A DNA stretch of 64,000 nt from Crossaster papposus (taxonomy: Eukaryota > Echinodermata > Asteroidea > Velatida > Solasteridae): assembly GCA_037893245.1 (NCBI GenBank), contig JBAIAA010000028.1:1240001-1304000 (forward strand), written 5' to 3'. The translations under genes and the position numbers were made by a program. The notes below the pieces were generated by a model. The model was not told the DNA's origin, searched no databases, and was given only the letters and a program-made list of their open reading frames with translations. Positions 1 to 11,149 of the stretch are shown in pieces (within the stretch, counting starts at the first letter, position 1; every line of letters starts with the position of its first letter).

Positions 1-496
1 ATCTCAAGATTTAGAGAACAAAATAGTTTAGCACAATGAGTTCTTAAACGGGAGAACGTTCTAGAGATCTTACGGGAACATTAATTGCTACAGAAACTTT
101 ATACATTCCAAATCTTCTGGCTTTTGACCTTTTTTATCCAGACAAGACTTTGACTGAGCATTTCCACCTGTCTGACCCTTGGACATTAACCTTCAGCTGA
201 AAATATCCGCATTCATGTTCAATGTTGCTCGCTAAAATATTCCAATGATTGTAAAAAACTAAGTTGTTTGAGGATGATACAAAACGACACCTACACCTAA
301 CCAAAAAAAGATAGTCTATTAAAGTTGTAAGAGACTCAATGATTATAAAGAAGTGACTCGAGCCGAGTCGATTCATTAGTTCAAGGATGTCTATTCGAGT
401 CGAGCTAAAAAATTGACACATCGTTTCGCACACCCATCTATCGTCAACTATACGGGCCTGGATAGGTTGATGGTGCATACATCTAAAATCTACAAT
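1..496. other. Left-edge non-coding sequence
   Basis: No exon could be supported here. Open frames exist on the minus strand but have no recognisable domain. The LAMP-like gene must continue to the left of position 1496, so an intron of that gene probably covers this stretch, but no further LAMP-type exon was recognised. Confidence 0.4.
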
Positions 497-1080
497 GGCC
501 CCTTTACACATGGCTGCGACCTTTGTGCCACTTTTGAGCGACCAACATTTAGCCAGGACGCTCAATGGTCGCCTAAACCCAGACAATCCCGTTTCTATGT
601 ATTGCTCCAGCTATCCTTGTGCCTCCCTTGAACCACCAAATTCTTTTAGCCATTTTCATGGCGATCTACGAGCGCGACCATTGGGCGACCACTGTGTATG
701 CCTCCACTCTGTAACCACGACAATGCTTGAACCTCCCTTCTTCCTCCTTTGAGCCACCTTGGAGCAACCAACCTCCTTGGCGACCTTTGTGCGACTGTTT
801 TAAACATTACGGCGACCATGGCGACCATGGGGATGTCTGAACCTCCTATGTTACCACCTTTAAACGACCTAGGCAACCATTCTGCCTCCTTTGAGCCTCC
901 AACGGCGACCTGGAAAATTGTATGGTCGCACAAGGGAGGCACAAAGGTCGCCATCTTGTATAAAGGGGCTTTTACATAGAAGAGGATGGTCTGGGTTTAG
1001 GCGACCATTGAGCGTCCTGGCCAAACTTTGGTCGCTCAAATATTTATGGCTCAAAGGTCGTAGCCATGTGTAAAGGGGCC
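497..1080. mobile_element. Foldback/MITE with about 90-bp inverted ends
   Basis: The left end (from GGCCCCTTTACACATGGC at 497, about 90 bp) returns inverted at about 990-1080, ending TGTAAAGGGGCC. Both arms share the run that reads GAGCGTCCTGGCCAAA on one side. The centre is rich in GCGACC/GGTCGC words and further partial inverted repeats. It has no coding capacity. The overlapping open frames here are by-products of these repeats. The target duplication is unclear (perhaps 2 bp AT). Confidence 0.75.
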
Positions 1081-1364
1081 ATAACTGTAATCCGACGAGC
1101 ATTTGGTGAGCCCGCCCTCTTGTGGTTACTCCATTGTTAAAACACGTCGTGTTTTACATAAAATTTGCCTATAAGAGTGACGTCGCAGGTCAGATCGCCT
1201 TTGAATTATGTGACCTCTGATGTCATATCTTAATTAACCAAATTTATGTAAAACATGATGCATGCGCATACTGCCGGGCACATTTGAATACAGATGTAAA
1301 CAGAGGGCACATCGTCTATAGAAAAGACAGTTCTTTCCCAGTGAGTTAGTCTATTAGACACAAT
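1081..1364. repeat. Divergent copy of array hairpin (CGTCGTGTTTT family)
   Basis: Positions about 1139-1322 resemble a block found four more times, in the tandem array (about 38660, 48485, 54913 and 61026). It has outward-facing arms GTCGTGTTTT and AAAACAYGAT, a core with GACGTCGCAG, and the tail GCACATCGTCTATAG. The presence of the same block outside the array suggests that it is an independent short hairpin MITE that the array unit contains. Confidence 0.6.
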
Positions 1365-1469
1365 GGCCGTTTTCCTAACCCCAGCTTAGGCACTGTCTGC
1401 GGCTCCATCACCATTGCTAAACTGCACGAACACAGCCAAGTAGACAAGGCTGGGGTTTGGAAAACGGCC
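1365..1469. mobile_element. Short hairpin MITE (GGCCGTTTTCC family)
   Basis: A roughly 105-bp hairpin begins GGCCGTTTTCCTAACCCCAG and ends CTGGGGTTTGGAAAACGGCC. It lies only about 27 bp inside the intron that follows the LAMP-like exon at 1496-1660. Related hairpins occur at 11150-11259, 28922-29030 and once per copy in the array (32035-32130, about 35953-36050, 46828-46921, 53331-53428 and 59367-59440). Confidence 0.75.
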
Positions 1470-1495
1470 GATGAGTACCGCATGTAATACTGTAC

Positions 1496-1660
1496 CTTGC
1501 CGTCTTCGTCCTGGCCCAAGTAATCCACCTTCAACAGTGCCGCGAAGCACGCCCTCAAGCAGACGCCGCCTTCGTCGTTTCGAACCACGAAGTCGCCCAG
1601 CTCATCCTGCGGCTGTTCCGTGACAGGCTCCACTGGTTCCTTCGTCGAAACAGAATTCGC
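1496..1660 (-). CDS. LAMP/macrosialin-like gene, exon 3 (start of luminal domain; gene runs off the window)
   Basis: This 55-codon exon has a clean acceptor (pyrimidine-rich, TAATAAG) and donor (CAAG|GTACAG). It is phase 0 at both ends and so joins the preceding exon in frame. The peptide goes from an acidic, proline/glutamate-rich linker into GDFVVRNDEGGVCLRACF...LLKVDYLGQDEDGK. This matches the opening strand of LAMP-type luminal domains: G-x-[FY]-x-V-x-[DN]-x-x-G-x-x-C-L-x-A, then a hydrophobic strand ending VxY. The Cys is the first of the conserved disulfide cysteines in that family. The remaining domain, membrane span and tail would lie left of the window. LAMP proteins are type I glycoproteins of late endosomes and lysosomes. 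Family assignment rests on this short motif plus overall architecture. Confidence 0.6.
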
Positions 1661-3132
1661 CTTATTAGAAAGGGACAGAAAAGGAATTTTTGGTTCATCC
1701 CGACCCCGTATTCCTTGAAATTTGAATAATATTTTAATTCAACGCCTATATAAAGTGAATATTTGGAATTTTTGTTATTTTATAAAATAATAGTTTTGGG
1801 GGTTTTTTTAAAGTTATTTCGAGGCCTGCATTTCCATTATTGTTTTCATAATTATCAAGAATTACTAATGTATACTTGTTTTATTTAAGCAGACTCCTCA
1901 CGGCAAAGGCTTCAACCTACATTTTCCTACATTCTCCTGGCTGTTTGTTTGTCTGTTCGGTTTCTTTACCAATAAATACTATCATGCATGAAACAACGGA
2001 CTGTTGTAGACTTTCGAATACATAATGGTAGTTTCAATATATTTCTTAAACTAAGAACTCCTTCCTTTCTTTCAGTGTTATTAATACCACTTCGGTACAA
2101 AGAATACATGTTAATGACAATAACCAAATGTTATGTAACACTAGCAGCGGCATATCCGGGGGAACGCAAGGGAGAAACTTGTCCCATTGCTACATTTTTT
2201 TGCTATACATTTGCGTCGTCATTAAAACAGATAGTAATTTTAAGACGGTTCGGTTCGACACGGTTTTTGCCCTGCCGGCCTGGCACTAAAAAAATGAATA
2301 CTCTATAGAAACTATATAAATATATAGTGCAAGTAAAACTAGATAGGTCTTATCCAGGTTTTTCTAATTTAAAATAGAAGCAGTTTAGTTTTAATATTGT
2401 AGGCCCCCTATGCCCAGTTCGTTAGGACAAGCATATCTCAACAGACAAGCACCTTCACTACCCTGAGGCCAAAACTATCTATACCAATAGATGGGAAATC
2501 TATTTAGAAGAAAAAAGATACCAAGATATCTTAATTTGGGCCAGTAGTTTTAGCTCCAGATCCTATTTTGTGAAGTGATTCAGTGGTCCTTTCGCACCGA
2601 GGACTAACTAAACCGTGCCATTTTGTTATGATTCGCGGGCGCGGTTTGGGTTTTTTCGGTGCGAAAGGATCCCTGACTGTGCTTCACAAAACAGTGTCTA
2701 GATCTAAAACTATACTAGCCCATTTCGGTATATCGTGCTATCGTTTTTCTTTTAGAAATTTTTTTTTTTCATTTGTATACGTAGTTTTAGCCCCAGAGTA
2801 GTGGAAGTATGCTTGTCTGTTTTGTAAGAGCCATCGTATAATATTTAAATATAGGTTTTCTCGGCCAATTTCATCACAAATTAATTCAATTTCATTAACA
2901 CGCATTCAAATGTACGCTCTTCCCCCTAAATCAACTAAACTAGGGTTTCTTTTCAGCTACTATTGCATTCAATTTCGTGTAATGTGCACACATGATTTCT
3001 CTCTTTTCATTCAGGTTCGTTTTAGTCATTCTGTTTCATTTATAGGCAATCAAGACTACATTTTCACCATAGTTTGGGCCTAAATTCGTGGTCTAAACAC
3101 AGATAACAAAATTTAAATAAATTAAATGTCAC
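1661..3132. other. LAMP-like gene intron 2
   Basis: This intron runs between phase-0 exons. Positions about 2430-2830 hold a foldback element, described separately. The rest (1661-2429 and 2831-3132) is AT-rich with no recognised gene. Confidence 0.6.
2430..2830. mobile_element. Foldback MITE inside the LAMP-like intron
   Basis: Nested complementary blocks surround a centre near 2630. GGTCCTTTCGCACCGA (about 2585) pairs with TCGGTGCGAAAGGATC (about 2658). TTTTGTGAAGTG pairs with CACTTCACAAAA-like sequence on the other side (with a one-base difference). Farther out, AACAGACAAGC (about 2438) pairs with GCTTGTCTGTT (about 2810). Arms are about 150-190 bp with mismatches. Non-coding. Confidence 0.7.
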
Positions 3133-3527
3133 CTCTGTTTCCACAGCTGGCGGCATTTCTGTGAAGGCGCTTTCACCCTCTTCCTGTGGAGCCTCGCTCT
3201 GGGCCTCTGCAGTCTCGCTCTGGCCCTCCACGGCCACAGCCTGGCTTTGGCCGTGTACAGCCTCGCTCTGGCCCTCTGGAGCCTTGCTCTGGCCCTCCGG
3301 AGCCCCGTCTTGGCCCCCTTGGTCTGGTTCCGTCACCTCGCTGCCCCACACGCCGCCCTCTTGAATTCTAGACGGCAAACTGCCTTCAGTGTACAGTGGT
3401 CGGTCGACTGACTGCCTCTTTGCTGCTGATGGCTGGTCCCGGTCCCCGGAGGGCACGTCTGTGGTGTCTTTGGCGTTTGGATTGAACTGAGGGAGGTCTG
3501 GCTCCTCGTCAACGCAGACGCACAACC
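3133..3527 (-). CDS. LAMP/macrosialin-like gene, exon 2 (hinge)
   Basis: The exon has 131 codons plus two bases of a split codon. The acceptor is TTTCTTAG|GG and the donor is CAGAG|GTGACA. It accepts phase 1 from exon 1 and ends in phase 0, so both neighbours fit exactly. The peptide is acidic and low in complexity, with about six degenerate copies of an (A/E)-x-E-G-Q-S-(E/K/Q)-A word, followed by a Glu/Pro/Thr-rich tail. Signal peptide, then low-complexity stalk, then a single LAMP domain is the arrangement of CD68/macrosialin and LAMP3 rather than two-domain LAMP1/2. The repeat region is a likely length-polymorphic, glycosylated stalk, although it is less Ser/Thr-rich than vertebrate mucin stalks. 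Confidence 0.6.
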
Positions 3528-3796
3528 CTAAGAAAGAACATGGAACATTTAGAAAGTCTACGAGAATTATGCGTCTATAATATAGGTTTTCCCGCACATT
3601 TTAATAGTTTTTTTTCCATTCGATTTCATAAACGGTTAACTTCAATTTCGTCTCAAAAATTCATGACCTTGTATATCCTATATGTCCAATTTCGTCTTCG
3701 GTCGCTCATTGTCGTACTTGTTTAAAAGTTTTTTAATATTTTCATTTCTACTTTAAACACATTTACAAATATTTTTCTTATATAAGGTCTACACCC

Positions 3797-4189
3797 TTAA
3801 AGGTAGTATACACTATTGGTAATTGCTTGAATTATCATGAATGGGTGGATTTATGGGGTTAAATTTCATAGTAAATATCGTTTAACTGACCTGTCTGAAG
3901 TTTTACAATCATGGTTGCTGAGAAAAGCAAGAAAAACTACTTTCGTTTTCAACCGGAATCGGGCAGTTTTTCTTATGTTGTTTTTGTTTTTTCGCGATCG
4001 CCGTCCGGCGATAATGAATTTTGGTTTATACAATTCAATTTTTCGGAACAATTACATGATATTTAGGGCAATCGTTTTGCTGGATGCCTACAATCAATAT
4101 TTACTTTCAAATAAGTAAGATATTTCTTAATAATTCGGTAGTAAATTTTTTCGATATCTGCAAATGGTGTATAGGCCTACTACCTTTAA
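3797..4189. mobile_element. TTAA-bounded MITE (AAAGGTAGGATACACCA family), full copy
   Basis: It starts TTAAAGGTAGTATACAC and ends GTGTATAGGCCTACTACCTTTAA, so the termini are inverted and bounded by TTAA. Subterminal blocks are also complementary: GTAATTGCTTGAATTATCAT near one end, and the ATTCGGTAGTAAAT / GATATCTGCAAATGG block at the other. TTAA target sites are characteristic of piggyBac-type elements, so a non-autonomous piggyBac relative is the best inference. No transposase is present. Confidence 0.8.
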
Positions 4190-4570
4190 ATAAGCAGTTA
4201 TCGGGTATATTATATACAATATATAATTTGCAAAATTATCATCTTTCCAAATACGTATATGTGTAGCCATTTCTTCGACAATTTTATGTGCCAACAACTG
4301 GAAGAAACAATATCTCTACACCTGCAAAAAAATATGTATTTACTTTTGATTTCATGTAAAAAATAAGTAGACTTATACTTATGAACAGTAAAAGGTGTTT
4401 ATTTTTCCACATCTTTTAATTTCTTGTCTTACAATACACCGTACCAAATACGTCTGTGCATGGTTGAAACAGCGTGCGATAAATTTGAGTGACAAATTCC
4501 TGAAATCGATTGAATAAAGACAAATTCACTGCATTATGTAGGTGATAATTAGTTGAGACGAATAGACCGA

Positions 4571-5010
4571 TTGCGCCCTCTAAGTCATGTGACCTATAGT
4601 GGGTATCAAACATCAACACACATGGCGTCCTCCATAGCAAAGTACCGCTGTTGCAAGGTACGTGATGATTGTTGCATTTGTTTCTTCGATTGAGGCTTTT
4701 CTTTCTCGAAATCTCTGAAGAATATTCCGGAGTTTGTACCCGAGACCTTATCGGAATGGCTGAATAAAGCAAGGACAGTTCCAGCAAGTATTGCAAATTC
4801 TACAAGGAACGTAATTGTGTTCACGATGTGGGACCGGCACTAGCACTAGCACTAGCATTAGCGAGTTCGAGAAAGAAAAGCTTCGATCGAAGAAACAAAT
4901 GCAACAATCATCATGTACTTTGCAACAGCGGTATTTTACTATGGAGGACGCCATGTTTGTTGATGTTTGATACCCACTATAGGTCACGTGACTTAGAGGG
5001 CACAATCTAT
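4571..5010. mobile_element. Foldback element, about 140-bp arms
   Basis: The left arm (about 4571-4712) and right arm (about 4862-5010) are reverse complements at high identity. Shared words include GGGTATCAAACATCAACA, ATGGCGTCCTCCATAG and TTTGTTTCTTCGAT. The spacer of about 150 bp carries a short (GCACTA)n run near 4836. It is non-coding; the open frames on both strands mirror each other. Confidence 0.8.
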
Positions 5011-5494
5011 TGGTTGACCATTGATCACTTGCGCGTTCCATACTTCTTGGAACAAAATTGAAGTTAACCGTTTGGGAATTTGAATGAAAAAAAGTGTTAA
5101 AATGTGCCGAAAAACCTATGCTACGGGTCCGGAAAATTGCACTGGAAACTATGCATATAAGCTTGTAAAATAATTCAGTTAATAAATACCGGCCATTCAA
5201 TAATGTGGTCGTAAACAGCAACACCAACAACATTGAGTTAAGGGAATGTACGTCATTTGCAAACATCAAAAAAACAAAACTACCAAATTATTATGAAATA
5301 CCTTATTGGACTGTTGTTGAATGACAGTCTAAAGCATCCTGTAAAATTATGGCATTTGTTTGCCATCATTTTCAAGAAAAGTGGTACAGTGACCAGCGTT
5401 TGAAATAAAAACAGGCTTCTTTCAAATACTAACCCCCATTTACCATAATTTAGTGAGTCCGCATTTTATTAGCAATGGTTGTAAACGGGTACAA

Positions 5495-5888
5495 TTAAAG
5501 GGACGTATACGTTTGGTAATTACTCCAAAAATTAATGGCAATAACAACTTACTTGGTAAGAAGTACAGCAGCTTTGGATAGTATAATGCATTTTTAGAAA
5601 CTTTTCACTTCGAAGTACTGCGGTTATGGAAAAAGATATCACTTGTTATCCCCAAAAATTTGAATCTGAGAAGCGTTACTGCAGTGACGTTTCTCAGAGT
5701 GTGTATTCCAATGCAGATTATTCTTCCTGCGTGGACATAACCGCTCCAGATTTTCGGCAATATCTCAAAATCGCTACCACCTTTTGAAATGAAATTTTCA
5801 CAGGTTAGTTTTATGGTAGATATCTATAACTAAATAGGATTGAATCAAACAGTGGGTTCCAATTACCAGACGTATACGATCCCTTTAA
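5495..5888. mobile_element. TTAA-bounded MITE, second family
   Basis: Ends are TTAAAGGGACGTATACG and CGTATACGATCCCTTTAA. The inner blocks TTTGGTAATTAC and CCAATTACCAGA are complementary. It shares the TTAA boundary with the AAAGGTAGGATACACCA family but has a different interior. Confidence 0.75.
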
Positions 5889-6156
5889 GCTAGCTAGACT
5901 GGTTTCCTGACCGTACGTTTACATTTAAGTGGGTCAGGGAACCCGACTACAAGAAAATTACTGTTTTCTTATTTTTGTTCAGCATCTACGAACACAAACT
6001 TTCAAAACGTTAGTGTAACAATATTTGCTATGTATACGTATAGATTTTTCTGGCTACTTTATATCATTTTTTTAATTCAAATTCACCAACTCTTACATTC
6101 AATTTTGTCACAATAAAAATATTCACACGCTTTCACCAAATCAATTTGTAAACACC

Positions 6157-6400
6157 AGGGGCCAATTTCACGAAGCTGCTAAGCACACAAATTTGCTTAG
6201 CACAAAAACGTCTTGCTCATTAAAAACAAGTTATCAGCCAAAATTCTACGTGTTTTTTATGCTAAGCAAAAAAACAGCTGATTATCAATCAAAAACAATA
6301 AAGATCACGTGAAAAGTTGGTCTGTAACCTTGTTTTTACCAAGGACAAATTTTCATGCTAAGCATTTGTTTGTGCTTAGCAGCTCCATGAAATTGGCCCC
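6157..6400. mobile_element. MITE (GGGGCCAATTTCAYGAAGC family), copy 1
   Basis: The roughly 245-bp palindromic element begins GGGGCCAATTTCACGAAGC and ends CCATGAAATTGGCCCC, with inner TGCTAAGCAC/GTGCTTAGCA pairs. Other copies are at 13076-13318, 27881-28147 and 33535-33778. It sits inside the 6039-6655 foldback. Confidence 0.8.
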
Positions 6401-6418
6401 AGGTCGAAAATATTGATC

Positions 6419-6470
6419 ATTACAAATCAAATTCGTCTAAGAAACAGCTTAGACAAATTTGATTTGTAAT
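6419..6470. repeat. Near-perfect 24+24-bp hairpin
   Basis: Arms of about 24 bp (ATTACAAATCAAATT... and ...AATTTGATTTGTAAT) surround a six-base loop AAACAG with one mismatch. It lies just outside the MITE at 6157-6400 and within the larger foldback. It may be another small palindromic insertion; imperfect AATATTSAT words lie on both sides. Confidence 0.6.
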
Positions 6471-6655
6471 GACGAATATTCATGAAACAAGGTTTAAATA
6501 GAGTGACCAACATTTTAAATTAAATGCTAAATGAATAAATTGGTTTGGTGTAAGCGTGTGAATTTTTTCATCGGACGCGAAATTAGATGTGAGAGTTGAT
6601 GAATTTGAATACAAAATGTTTTAAAATAGCCGGGAAAAACCTATACTAACCAACC

Positions 6656-8239
6656 TGAAAATTGTATATTCCCTTTAAGGATTCACTATTCCTGGGTAAT
6701 GTTTACGTAAAGATCGAGTGGGCTGCACGGAGACTGTCTGTCAAGTGGAGTGCGTCTGGCTCCAAATCTCCAACCCATAGGGCGATCATGGGAGGGGGAT
6801 ATGCTTGATATTCTCATACCCGAAAACCCAATAATTTTGGGCGGGTCATTTTCACGCGAGAATGGGCGGGAATATTTATCAAAATGTACATAAAATGTGT
6901 AATAAAATATATCTTGTAATATAGGTCTACAATTTTCCTTTTCACCATAATGCAACAATGTTATATAGGTTTTTCCGGCCAATTTCGGCAAATGAGCAGC
7001 AAATTTAACCACTGCGCCATTCTATTTTGCGCGAAATTGCATGCTGCTGAAAATGGTCATTCAATTTCGTTTTATGACTAGGCAAAAGTACGGTTGCGTC
7101 ATTCGATTTAACAAAATAACCATCCAGTTTAACAATTCAACAAAACAGCATTAAAATTTATAGGAGCTTTTTCGAGGTCATTCAGATTTATTATTCGGCA
7201 GGCATTTCCGTAATTTATGCAATCAAAGAAACGCTCTTTTAACTTTCGTTTCCTTTAAAATGTTTAAGGCATAAATACGGTTCATTTTATATTGGCAAAC
7301 GAGTCAACATAAATACAAAATATATATATATATATATATATATACATAAAACCCAAATAAATATCCAAACAATAATAAACGTTAGACTACAGTTTCACAA
7401 ACACAAACACATTAATCAGGTCACCAAAAACGACCTAAAAAAATAAAAATCGCAATTCTACGGAAAACATAAATGACTGGTTTGACTGATTTGAAGTAAA
7501 GATAGAAATATAGATTTTCCCAGTCAATTTCGGCAAAAGACCAGCCAATTTAATCACTTCGCTATTCTATTTCGCGCGAAATCGAACGCTGCTGAAAATG
7601 GTCATTCGATTTCGTTTTATGACAATTTAACAAAATTACAATCCAATTCAACAAAACAGCATTCAAATTTGCACACATTTTAAACACACTGCTAAAGGAA
7701 TTCGAATGCCTCCAAAATAAATTCTGAATTTGAAACACGGCAAAAACTGGAAAAGCAAAATCGCTCTAATTCGAACCTACGAAAATTAAAATGGCTGCTC
7801 ATTTGCTGAAATTGACAGGTAAAACCTATAATTATTAGAGAGGTTCGGCAAGCTCAAATTCCAAGCCCGTATCACGTATCTGTCCGGATTATACATATGA
7901 CGTCATCACTTTTAGTGCACTTTCATTCGTATTGTACGTGATGCAGGGAATTTGATACGGAAACGCACATGTGAAAGCCATCTTATACGGGAGCTGTATG
8001 TAATTATGAAAGTTTCAGGATTTTACACTAAAAAATGTGCCAAAAATGTTGTCTCCAATAACCTCAAACTTAATTACATGCAGCATATTGCATCTCGCGT
8101 TGCCGGGAGTGATTTTGAGGATAAATGTTGCGGTAAATGTAGAGATTTTCGTAGCTATTTTAGGCATGAAAGTTGTTTAGTTGATACATATCGTTTGTGC
8201 TATTAATAATCAAAATGGAAGCTTGACATTTCCAAAACT
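6656..8239. repeat. Intron 1 sequence with degenerate MITE pieces and a TA microsatellite
   Basis: A (TA)n run lies at about 7318-7346. Two related blocks at about 6963-7190 and 7508-7830 share GCGCGAAATYGMAYGCTGC and CATTCRATTTCGTTTTATGAC. They are probably decayed copies of one foldback family. No exon was recognised. Confidence 0.5.
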
Positions 8240-8362
8240 ATAGGGACATCGCAGATTTGTCCTTAATATAGGTATAGAATAACAAGCAATTTTCAAAATG
8301 GCTGCCGTTGCTTGTTGTTCTACCTATATTTTTTTTAAAGGTCTATTCTGCGATGGCCCTAT
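8240..8362. mobile_element. MITE (GGGACATCGCAGATTTGTCC family)
   Basis: It begins near TATAGGGACATCGCAGA and ends TCTGCGATGGCCCTATA. Between these, ATAGAATAACAAGCAATTTT is followed by TTGTTGTTCTACCTAT. A partial relative lies at 8824-8884. Array copies are at 37121 (split by a 755-bp insertion), 47716, 54186 and 60260. Confidence 0.7.
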
Positions 8363-9826
8363 ATCCAAATATCTTTCTCAGGCATGACATACTCTGACTA
8401 ATTTGCGCTAAATATTCCCCCAAATATTTCCCATATCTACCACACTATAACAAAAGGACACCAAATGCGCTTTGGTCGAGGGCACAGTACCTAGAAAGTG
8501 ACGGTTGGATCACAATTGTCTGTAATACATGTACATTTGTACTGCCCTGCATTAGATAGGCAATGAGGACACAAAAATAAAGACACGAAATTGGGATGTT
8601 ACACAAGTGGAATAGGTACGTTTCTTATATATTATGTTTTTAAAGTCACCTTACCCGTAGGCCTACATGAAGAAACGTGCATACATTGCTGTAGATAGGA
8701 TTTAAATTTCCTTAATACATGTATAGGTTTTCCCGGCTTTTAAAAACTATATATATACAAATTCACCAACTCTCACATTTAATTTCGTCCGAGGAAACAT
8801 TTCACAGGCTTCTACCAAACCAATTAAGGTTGAATAACATTTCCTATATTTTTTTAAAGGAAAATCTGCAATGGCCCTATAGCCAAATATCATTCTCATG
8901 AAATACTATGTGTCCCAAAATCCATGCTTTTATCATTTGATTGAACGAGTTTTTTATTTCACCAATCTGTCGGCATAATACAGCAACCCTCATATATCAG
9001 GTAAGTGTGTAACCATGGTTACTGGACACTGGTGCCCGTCTCTCAAAACAGCGATCTGCCATCTAGACCGCGCTCCATGCTTTTCGTGTATATTGACATT
9101 TGTATCAACAAAATTAAAAAGAACGTAACGTTTCCTCTTTCTGAATTACAGCTCTCAGACGAAGGGGAGACAACGTGAGACGAGGAGACCAATAATTGAC
9201 GGGTCTTTGCCGGCCAGCTGAGCTAACGTCGGCTTCGCTCACTGTCGGCTGTCCCATGCCAGCAGGCAAGATAAAATATGGCCCTCTTCAAAACACGATG
9301 AATCAGATTCGAGAGATACCTCAAGTCCGCTGGCTTCCTCATTAAAATCTCACTCTGGTTGAAGACATAGCTCTTTTTTTATACCTTCATGAATATACTG
9401 ACCCATTAATGTGAACCAGCGATCGCCTAGGCCTATGTCTTAAATGGTGCAGAAAATATACAGTTGGCATTAAAACACAAACTAAAAGGTATATAATTAT
9501 GATTCTTGTTTTGTTTAGCCCGACACTCTGCAGTCAAAATGACACAATTCTGAGTCGAGTCCAAACGACACCTCTGTGGATGATATCCTGGGTCATTTTA
9601 CAAAATTAATGTGGTCACTCGCATGTGATTTTTCTAGATTCAGCACTTCAGGAAAAATCTTCATTTGTGTAAACTCTTCTTGTTTTAAGGTGCACATTAA
9701 AAAAGACAAATGCATTTCAAGCAATTGAAACACAATAATATTGCATTGCTATACATAATTACATGTACTTTAATACATGTAAATGTACATGCGCATAATG
9801 ATCACCTCATGCACATACGGAATCCC

Positions 9827-9942
9827 CGTAGTATAGCACAATTAGTTAGCGCGTTATACTTATACCAGACAGTGGCCACTGGCGTTGCTGTATAGTATAT
9901 AGAGAGATGTAAAGGTTGTGAGTTCGAGCCTCACCTGGTGAA
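9827..9942 (+). tRNA. tRNA-Ile(UAU)-like gene with intron, probably a pseudogene
   Basis: The D arm (GCAC...TTAGCGC), anticodon stem, variable loop and T arm (GTGAG TTCGAGC CTCAC) follow eukaryotic tRNA-Ile(UAU), including an intron after A37 as is usual for that isoacceptor. The anticodon TAT is at 9861-9863, the anticodon stem is TTATA/TGTAA, and the inferred intron is 9865-9906. The T arm is perfect. The acceptor stem does not pair: CGTAGTA at 9827-9833 faces CTGGTGA at 9935-9941. D-stem position 12:23 is an A-C mismatch. This argues for a pseudogene with a lost 5' end. The intron itself can fold (CAGTGGCCACTG). Confidence 0.65.
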
Positions 9943-10008
9943 TTGTCTCACATTTTTTTACCATTTCCTCTTCAATTTTTCACTAATTAATGTTTTTATT
10001 TGCACTAA

Positions 10009-10690
10009 ATGATCGCGGACGCTATGAGAAGTGGGGCTGCGAGTGCAACCACATGTTTCAACATCGACTCTGGCGTCAGTCATTCGAACATTTCGACTCG
10101 AGAATCGGTAAGAATCAGGCAAATTCACCGGGGACATTTGGACAGTGTGTTTTACTCATGCTATCAAATTGCCGTTTACTCCATACACCTTTCATATATA
10201 CTCCATTACAGATCTAAGCGGCCACAAGCAGGAGGCAGACGGAAACTTTGTTCAGAAGAACAGGATAACTATATAGTAAACATGGTACTGGAAAACAATA
10301 TAATTCGTCTCAAAGATATTTTGCCAACATAGATGGTGTTAGTTTACCGAGTATATTGGACGTGTCCTGGCCGGGCATCGGTTGCGCATGAAGCAAGTGT
10401 AAAAAGTACCATTTAAAAACAAAAGAGTGAAAGAGTTACGCTGTCAATATGTGCAGGTAAATGGCGCCATTTGAAAAATTTGTCTCTTCCCATTATAATA
10501 TATATTATAATATTTTCAATTTTTTATTTGTTATTTCCCAATTAGAGAATATTGGAGCTTGACGCCCGTGAAGAAAGAATTGAATACATCTACGTTGACG
10601 AGGCTGGCTTCAACCTGTATAGGCGACGATGAAAAGGTCGGAATGTCATCGGGCAACGAGCCACCGTAGACGTATATCAGGTCGTCGTCG
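10009..10690 (+). pseudogene. Tc1/IS630-type transposase, decayed, with two introns
   Basis: Three blocks with splice-like borders give a recognisable transposase. 10009-10107 reads MIADAMRSGAASATTC...DSGVSHSNIS, a helix-turn-helix-like start with donor ATCG|GTAAGA. 10212-10456 reads SKRPQAGGRRKLCSEEQD..., then, after a frameshift, GRVLAGHRLRMKQV, an in-frame stop, and KVPFKNKRVKELRCQYVQ with donor CAG|GTAAAT. From about 10546 it reads EERIEYIYVDEAGFNL, a stop, and KGRNVIGQRATVD. YVDEAGFN holds a catalytic aspartate of the DDE/DDD fold. Stops and a frameshift make it inactive, and the rest of the catalytic core was not found. Terminal repeats were not located. Confidence 0.75.
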
Positions 10691-11149
10691 TTTGTAGCCT
10701 TTATTTATTAATGTTGTTATTTTCCTTTGGTTTTTTCCCCATTTCACAAGACATTGTTGGTTTCGTGAGGACGTTGGACGTCAAAGGAGAGGTTGTATAC
10801 TCACGTGTAGGTATTGTTTGATAAACAATACACAGCCTATTCAAACAGCATACGTGAATTGAGATTCCAAATTTGTATTCAGTACAACATTTATAAGAGC
10901 TTCCTCAAAGAATTATAATGTGTTTTTTGCGCAACAAAGGGCTGATATTAAACTGACAACACACCCACAATCGGGAAAGTAGAAACTGCAATTTAGTGAT
11001 TTCAACTTCCAATCATCCTGAGCCACGTAGCGCTTTACGGGATTTCTACTAATAGCGCTCAAACCCCTGCGGACATTCGCCAAGATCCGTGGTTATTACT
11101 AGCGCAAAGATTCATGCGCCCAATCAGAGCCTCAGTTGCAAACAGACCA

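Larger units (their letters stand above)
6039..6655. mobile_element. Foldback MITE (ATAGGTTTTTCCGGC ends) interrupted by another MITE
   Basis: The left arm runs from about 6039 (TATAGATTTTTCTGGC), with AATTCACCAACTCTTACATT further in. The right arm ends about 6655 (GCCGGGAAAAACCTATA), with AGATGTGAGAGTTGATGAATTT. The arms are complementary and the element is split by the separate MITE at 6157-6400. The terminal word ATAGGTTTTYCCGGC also appears at about 3580, 6962, 7508 and 8722, so several degenerate relatives lie in this intron. Confidence 0.65.

Noticed and set aside
134-586. 150-codon minus-strand frame as a possible further LAMP-like exon
   Set aside because: The right part lies in a foldback element, and the rest lacks the conserved cysteines or a membrane span.
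3161-3371. Plus-strand repetitive frames over the hinge exon
   Set aside because: Antisense shadows of the minus-strand LAMP-like exon, which has matching splice phases.
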